A stretch of DNA of 28,395 nucleotides from Ruminococcaceae bacterium UBA1244. Its GTDB lineage: Bacteria; Bacillota; Clostridia; Oscillospirales; Acutalibacteraceae. The translations under genes were made by a program, and so were the position numbers. The notes below the pieces were generated by a model. That model worked only from the letters and a program-made list of their open reading frames with translations. It had not been told where the DNA came from and did no database searches. Positions within the stretch are counted from its first letter, which is position 1. Every line of letters starts with the position of its first letter. Shown in pieces: positions 24,317-28,395 of the stretch. The stretch spans positions 1,379 to 29,773 of the forward strand of contig DBWG01000067.1 of assembly GCA_002308635.1 (NCBI GenBank). The letters run 5' to 3'.

Positions 24317-25762
24317 TCAAACCATAATATTTATTTTCTCTGTATTTATATCCTCGGCGCCGGTAAGGTTACAGCCCTTTGCCTTTGCGTAGGTTATGTA
24401 TTCGATAGCGTCCTTTGTGATAAGCTCACCGGGTGCAAGAATCGGTATACCCGGCGGATAGCACATAACAAATTCTGCGCATATTTTTCCGAGAGTTTCC
24501 TTCAGCGGTATCTGCTTTTTGTTTGCATAAAAAGCGTCCTGCGGCGAACACATAACAACAGGCTCTATATATTCATGGTCAAGCATACCTGCGCTGTCTT
24601 TTGAATAAAGCCTTTTGACTTCATACAGTGCCGAGATAAGTCTTTCTATGTTCAGTATTTTGTCGCCGACAGAAACTATCGCAAGTATATTGCCGATATC
24701 GCCGAACTCTATCTGTATATCATACTTGTCACGGAGAATATCATAGACTTCGATTCCTGCAAGACCGATATCACGGGTATGTACGGAAATTTTTGTCGGG
24801 TCGAAATCAAACACTGCGTCACCGTCAATAAGCTCCCTTGAAAAAGCATACAGACCGCCGAGTTTGTTTATCTCGTTCCTTCCGTAAGTAGCAAGTTCAG
24901 TTACCCATTCAAATATTTTTCTGCCGTTCAGGGCAAGATTCTTTCTTGAAATGTCAAGCGAGGACATAAGAAGATAAGAAGCGCTTGTAGTCTGGGTTAG
25001 GTTGATTATCTGACGGACATAGCCTTCGGAAATACCCTTTCCCAAAAGCAGGGCGGAGCTTTGAGTCAGCGAACCGCCTGTTTTGTGCATACTTACGGCG
25101 GCCATATCCGCACCGACGCTCATTGCCGAAAGGGGCATATAGTCACCAAAATAGAAATGCGTTCCGTGAGCCTCGTCAACAAGGACTTTCATTCCTGCTT
25201 CGTGAGCAATGCGTACTATCTCACGCAGGTTGGAGCATACGCCGTAATATGTGGGATTGTTTACTATAATAGCCTTTGCGTCGGGATGGAGCTTTACAGC
25301 CCTCTTTACGGAATCCACAGACATTCCGAGAGGTATTCCAAGCTGCTTGTTCACTCCGGGGTTTACATAAACAGGAACGGCACCGCAGACTATCAGAGCA
25401 TTGATGCTGCTGCGGTGAACATTTCTGGGCATGATTATCTTGTCACCCCGTTTGCACACGCTCATGACCATAGCCTGAACGGAGCATGAAGTACCGTTCA
25501 CCATAAAGAAAGCGTGTTCAGCTCCAAAAGCATCAGCCATAAGCTCTTCGGCTTCTTTTATGACGCTGACAGGGTGACAGAGATTGTCAAGCGGCTTCAT
25601 GGAATTTACATCAACGCTCATGCACTGTCTGCCGAGAAATTCGGTCAGTTCAGGATTGCCCTTTCCCTGTTTATGACCGGGAACGTCAAAGGATACTATT
25701 CTGTTTTCTCTGTATTGTTTTAGTGCCTCAAAAACAGGCGCACGGCTCTGGTCAAGCTTCAT
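24317..25762 (-). CDS. speA: Aminotransferase-fold Orn/Lys/Arg decarboxylase (probable biosynthetic arginine decarboxylase)
   Basis: This is a PLP enzyme that decarboxylates a basic amino acid, probably arginine to agmatine, at the head of polyamine synthesis. The 481-residue size fits the Bacillus SpeA type (short aspartate aminotransferase-fold, no wing domain). Asp196 with the following E-A-H-G and the PLP lysine Lys227 in SMHKTGGSLTQ are visible. ATG 25762 has GGAG nine bases upstream; it begins 14 bases after speD. No agmatinase or agmatine deiminase is in the window, so the exact substrate (Arg, Lys or Orn) cannot be settled here. Confidence 0.88.
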   Translation of the reverse strand: MKLDQSRAPVFEALKQYRENRIVSFDVPGHKQGKGNPELTEFLGRQCMSVDVNSMKPLDNLCHPVSVIKEAEELMADAFGAEHAFFMVNGTSCSVQAMVMSVCKRGDKIIMPRNVHRSSINALIVCGAVPVYVNPGVNKQLGIPLGMSVDSVKRAVKLHPDAKAIIVNNPTYYGVCSNLREIVRIAHEAGMKVLVDEAHGTHFYFGDYMPLSAMSVGADMAAVSMHKTGGSLTQSSALLLGKGISEGYVRQIINLTQTTSASYLLMSSLDISRKNLALNGRKIFEWVTELATYGRNEINKLGGLYAFSRELIDGDAVFDFDPTKISVHTRDIGLAGIEVYDILRDKYDIQIEFGDIGNILAIVSVGDKILNIERLISALYEVKRLYSKDSAGMLDHEYIEPVVMCSPQDAFYANKKQIPLKETLGKICAEFVMCYPPGIPILAPGELITKDAIEYITYAKAKGCNLTGAEDINTEKINIMV

Positions 25763-25776
25763 TTCACGTATCTCCG

Positions 25777-26595
25777 TTATTCATAGACATTTGTACCGCT
25801 GAAAATTTCTATCATCTCACGCCTGAGGCTGTTGGAAATGGCAAGACGTTCTTTCGGCGGTATCTCATAGACATCGGTCTTAAAAAGGTAATTCTGGAGT
25901 TCAAGCTCTTTGATAAGAAGCTGAGTGTGGAAGATATTTGCCTGATAGACATTAATGTCAACGGTATCATATCTTTTGAGTGTCTCGTCCTTGATGTAAT
26001 CCTGTATAGAAGTTATTTTGTGGTCGATGAACAATTTCTTGCCGCTCGTATCTCTTGTAAAACCGCGCACACGATAGTCTATTGTGATAATATCGGAATC
26101 AAAGCTGTCGATAAGAAAATCAAGGGTATTAAGAGGGGATATGGTTCCGCAGGTAGAAACATCGATATCCACCCTGAACGTAGCGATTGAATTATCCGGA
26201 TGATATTCCGGATAGGTATGCACTGTAACATGGCTTTTGTCAAGATGTGCAGCGATAGTTTCTCTTGCATATCCTGCCGCAAACTTTCCGCAGTTGCAGG
26301 ACTCGTCAATTTTTTCAGGAAGACCCTTTTCGGAGATAAGCAGCGTCACGCTTGCACCCTGAGGGTCATAATCCTGTTTTGAGATATTGAGGACAGATGC
26401 CCCGATCATTTCGGTTACCTGACAGAGAATATTGGTAAGACGTTCAGAATTATACTGCTCGTCGATATAGGCGATATAGTCCTTCTGTTCACGTTCCGTC
26501 TTTGCATAGCAGACATCGTAAATATTGAAGCTAAGTGTTTTTGTCAGATTATTGAATCCGTACAGCTTTAATCTTTTTTCCAATTTTATTCTCAC
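25777..26595 (-). CDS. speD: S-adenosylmethionine decarboxylase proenzyme, E. coli type
   Basis: SpeD makes decarboxylated S-adenosylmethionine, the aminopropyl donor for SpeE. It is a pyruvoyl enzyme that self-cleaves before Ser121 in the DKSHVTVHTYPE motif. The 272-residue protein is the longer class 1A proteobacterial type, with clear similarity to E. coli SpeD along its length (GFNNLTK, PQGASVT, STCGTISPL, TIDYRVRGFTRD, NIFHT). The start is GTG 26595 (AAAGG close upstream); TTG 26583, giving MEKRLKLYGFNN, aligns better with E. coli SpeD and is a real alternative. It begins 16 bases after murC. Confidence 0.95.
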   Translation of the reverse strand: MRIKLEKRLKLYGFNNLTKTLSFNIYDVCYAKTEREQKDYIAYIDEQYNSERLTNILCQVTEMIGASVLNISKQDYDPQGASVTLLISEKGLPEKIDESCNCGKFAAGYARETIAAHLDKSHVTVHTYPEYHPDNSIATFRVDIDVSTCGTISPLNTLDFLIDSFDSDIITIDYRVRGFTRDTSGKKLFIDHKITSIQDYIKDETLKRYDTVDINVYQANIFHTQLLIKELELQNYLFKTDVYEIPPKERLAISNSLRREMIEIFSGTNVYE

Positions 26596-26611
26596 AGCCT
26601 TTTTGTTTATA

Positions 26612-28003
26612 TTATTCTTTGCCGGTCAGTCTGTCCATTATCATGTTTGCACACATATAGACATTGCCGCCGCCGATGGTGATGATCAGATCACCGGGCT
26701 TCGCTTTTTTGGTCACATAATCAGCGATCTCTTCAAATGTCTTGAACCATACACACCCGTCTATTTTTTCTGCAAGATCTTTTGAATAGATGTTGTATGT
26801 GTTTGTTTCACGGACAGGAAGTATCTCAGAAAGAATTGCATGATCGGGGATAGACAGGACTTCTGCAAATTCATTGAGGAAGGTAAATGTCCTTGAAAAA
26901 GTATGAGGCTGGAACACTGCCCATACCTGACGAAATCCCATGCTCATAGCGGTCGTAAGTGTAGCTCTGAGTTCTGTCGGATGGTGTGCAAAGTCATCGG
27001 CGACTGTGATGCCGCAGGGTTTTCCGAGAATCTCAAAGCGTCTGTGTGCGCCGCTGAACTGTTCGAGGGCAGTCACGATCTTTTCCGGTTCAACTCCAAG
27101 GGTGAGCGCCGCAGCAGAGGCAGCAAGAGCATTCATAACATTGAACTTTCCGGGAACTCTGAGGTTGACGGAAAATACCTTTTCTCCCTTGTGATAAAGG
27201 TCAAAGCTGTCGCAGACGGAGGATTCTCCTGTGATCTCGGCACGGAAATCGTTTTTCTTTCCGAAACCGAATGTGACTACCTGCTTACTTCCGTTTTTGA
27301 TGATGTCCTTAACACATTCCATCGAGTTGTGGTCGTCTCCGTTGATGACGATATATGATGATGTCTGGTTTATGAACTTTGTGAAGGATTCCTTGATCCT
27401 GTCGAGAGTGCCGAAATAGTCGAGATGGTCTTCATCCACATTGAGTATCACGGACATTGCGGGGTAGAGATGAAGGAACGTGTCAACATACTCACAGGCC
27501 TCACAAACGATATAATCAGACTGTCCCACACGGCTGTTGCCGCCAATAAACGGAAGCTTCGCACCGATGATGGCGGTCGGATCATAGTCAGACATTGTAA
27601 GTATCTGGGTAAGCATCGATGTCGTTGTAGTTTTTCCGTGAGTACCGCTGACGGCAATGGAATTCTTGTATTTTTCAACAACAGCACCCAGCATGATGCA
27701 TCTTTCTACAGCGGGGATATCCTGAGCCTTAGCCGATACAAGTTCAGGATTGTCAAGCTTTACAGCGGCGGTATATACAACGAGGTCAGCGCCGTTGACA
27801 TTTTCGGGATAATGTCCCATGGTTACAGGGATACCGTAAGAGCGAATCCTTGTAAGAGTATCAGACTCGGAGGTGTCCGAACCGGTTATTTCATAACCTT
27901 CGTTGTGGAGTATCTCAGCCAACGGACACATACCGGATCCGCCGATTCCGACAAAGTGTATCCGTTTAACATTATCAAGAATATGAGCATATTTTTCAGC
28001 CAT
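26612..28003 (-). CDS. murC: UDP-N-acetylmuramate--L-alanine ligase
   Basis: MurC adds L-alanine to UDP-MurNAc with ATP, the first amino acid of the peptidoglycan stem peptide. It has 463 residues in the normal Mur ligase order: N-terminal UDP-binding domain (GIGGSGM at 19-25), central ATPase domain with the P-loop GTHGKTTTT (120-128), and C-terminal domain (DDFAHHPTE, FQPHTFSRT). ATG 28003 has AGGAAG nine bases upstream. It is the first gene of a minus-strand operon whose other genes make polyamines, with only 16 bases between murC and speD. Confidence 0.97.
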   Translation of the reverse strand: MAEKYAHILDNVKRIHFVGIGGSGMCPLAEILHNEGYEITGSDTSESDTLTRIRSYGIPVTMGHYPENVNGADLVVYTAAVKLDNPELVSAKAQDIPAVERCIMLGAVVEKYKNSIAVSGTHGKTTTTSMLTQILTMSDYDPTAIIGAKLPFIGGNSRVGQSDYIVCEACEYVDTFLHLYPAMSVILNVDEDHLDYFGTLDRIKESFTKFINQTSSYIVINGDDHNSMECVKDIIKNGSKQVVTFGFGKKNDFRAEITGESSVCDSFDLYHKGEKVFSVNLRVPGKFNVMNALAASAAALTLGVEPEKIVTALEQFSGAHRRFEILGKPCGITVADDFAHHPTELRATLTTAMSMGFRQVWAVFQPHTFSRTFTFLNEFAEVLSIPDHAILSEILPVRETNTYNIYSKDLAEKIDGCVWFKTFEEIADYVTKKAKPGDLIITIGGGNVYMCANMIMDRLTGKE

Positions 28004-28152
28004 AATACAACACTTCCTATCAAAAAAATAACGTAATAACGGAAAAAAACATACTGTCTTATTATATTACAAAAAACCAAAAAAATAAAGACGTCTGCAC
28101 ATTTTTTTGCAAAATCACAATTATTATTCAAGCACAGGCTTCTTTATCGTTA

Positions 28153-28181
28153 ATTATATTACATTGTCCGGCTAATTGCAA
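28153..28181 (-). promoter_or_regulatory. Probable promoter of the murC-polyamine operon
   Basis: On the minus strand TTGCAA (28176-28181) and a perfect TATAAT (28153-28158) are 17 bp apart. It is about 140 bases upstream of murC and lies after the tRNA terminator. A second TATAAT (28061-28066) nearer to murC has a poor -35. The rest of 28004-28254 is AT-rich, with nothing else I can identify. Confidence 0.55.
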
Positions 28182-28216
28182 TATCATACTATGTTTTTGG
28201 AACAAAAAGGACAATG

Positions 28217-28249
28217 AAAAACACCCGGCCGATCAAAACGACAGGGTGC
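28217..28249 (-). terminator. Weak terminator after tRNA-Gly
   Basis: On the minus strand CACCC and GGGTG pair around a 17-base loop, which can itself form a 2-bp CG stem, followed by TTTTT. It starts just past the tRNA-Gly 3' end. Confidence 0.5.
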
Positions 28250-28254
28250 CTGAG

Positions 28255-28327
28255 AGCGGATGACGAGGCTCGAACTCGCTACCTCAACCTTGGCAAGGTT
28301 GCGCTCTACCAGATGAGCTACATCCGC
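28255..28327 (-). tRNA. tRNA-Gly (GCC)
   Basis: The minus-strand sequence folds as a complete cloverleaf: acceptor GCGGATG/CATCCGC, D stem GCTC/GAGC, anticodon stem CAACC/GGTTG with loop TTGCCAA (anticodon GCC), 5-base variable loop, T arm GCGAG-TTCGAGC-CTCGT, discriminator U as expected for glycine. The 3' CCA is not encoded (CTC follows) and must be added after transcription. It lies eight bases after tRNA-Phe in the same direction. Confidence 0.95.
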
Positions 28328-28335
28328 ATTTTCAT

Positions 28336-28395
28336 TGGTGCCTCCGGGCGGAATCGAACCACCGACACGGGGATTTTCAGTCCCCTGCTCTACCA
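28336..28395 (-). tRNA. tRNA-Phe (GAA), 5' end outside window
   Basis: The minus-strand sequence from the window edge contains the D-loop end (TGGTAGAGCA), the anticodon stem GGGGA/TCCCC with loop CTGAAAA (anticodon GAA), the T arm GGTGG-TTCGATT-CCGCC, the 3' acceptor strand CGGAGGC, discriminator A and an encoded CCA. The 5' acceptor strand and half of the D arm are missing because the window ends. Confidence 0.93.

Overview
The window is a low-to-mid GC Firmicute chromosome segment, most likely a spore-forming Clostridia of the Ruminococcus/Oscillospiraceae type. The evidence is the gene order rpsB-tsf-pyrH-frr-uppS-cdsA-dxr-rseP-ispG-polC (ispG, not proS, before polC is the clostridial order), a Gram-positive PolC replicase, GerA-type spore germination genes, and strong GGAGG-type ribosome binding sites. 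The genus is inferred from gene order and protein flavour, not from a database search.

Region 1 (1-13326, mostly + strand) is a housekeeping block for translation (rpsB 3' part, tsf, frr), UMP phosphorylation (pyrH), undecaprenyl and phospholipid precursors (uppS, cdsA), MEP-pathway isoprenoids (dxr, ispG), the site-2 protease rseP and the replicative polymerase polC. The isoprenoid genes feed uppS. Two things break the usual pattern: tsf carries an apparent one-base insertion near 1096, and a short TipA-like MerR regulator on the minus strand sits between tsf and pyrH with its own 19-bp-spacer promoter.

Region 2 (13344-16475, + strand) has a terminator, a near-consensus promoter, lon and ysxC/engB, then a strong terminator.

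Region 3 (16485-22155) is the accessory part. A minus-strand DUF421-DUF4363 membrane pair is divergent from a GerA-type germination operon. In that operon the permease subunit (GerAB) and the lipoprotein subunit (GerAC) are one continuous reading frame, the lipobox is internal, and the GerAC part ends after its N-terminal domain. Right behind it is a tiny relic reading frame overlapped by a promoter, then a protein that joins a DUF5131 domain (Cys-x6-Cys-x2-Cys) to a DUF4186 domain.

Region 4 (22161-28181, minus strand) reads murC-speD-decarboxylase-speE-carboxy(nor)spermidine dehydrogenase as one tight probable operon. It links a peptidoglycan ligase to polyamine synthesis and holds parts of two chemically different spermidine routes. 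The window ends in a minus-strand tRNA pair, tRNA-Phe(GAA) (cut by the window edge) followed by tRNA-Gly(GCC).

Most of the window is ordinary core genome. The observations most worth following are the GerAB-GerAC fusion with an internal lipobox, the DUF5131-DUF4186 fusion, the MerR locus and the mixed polyamine operon.
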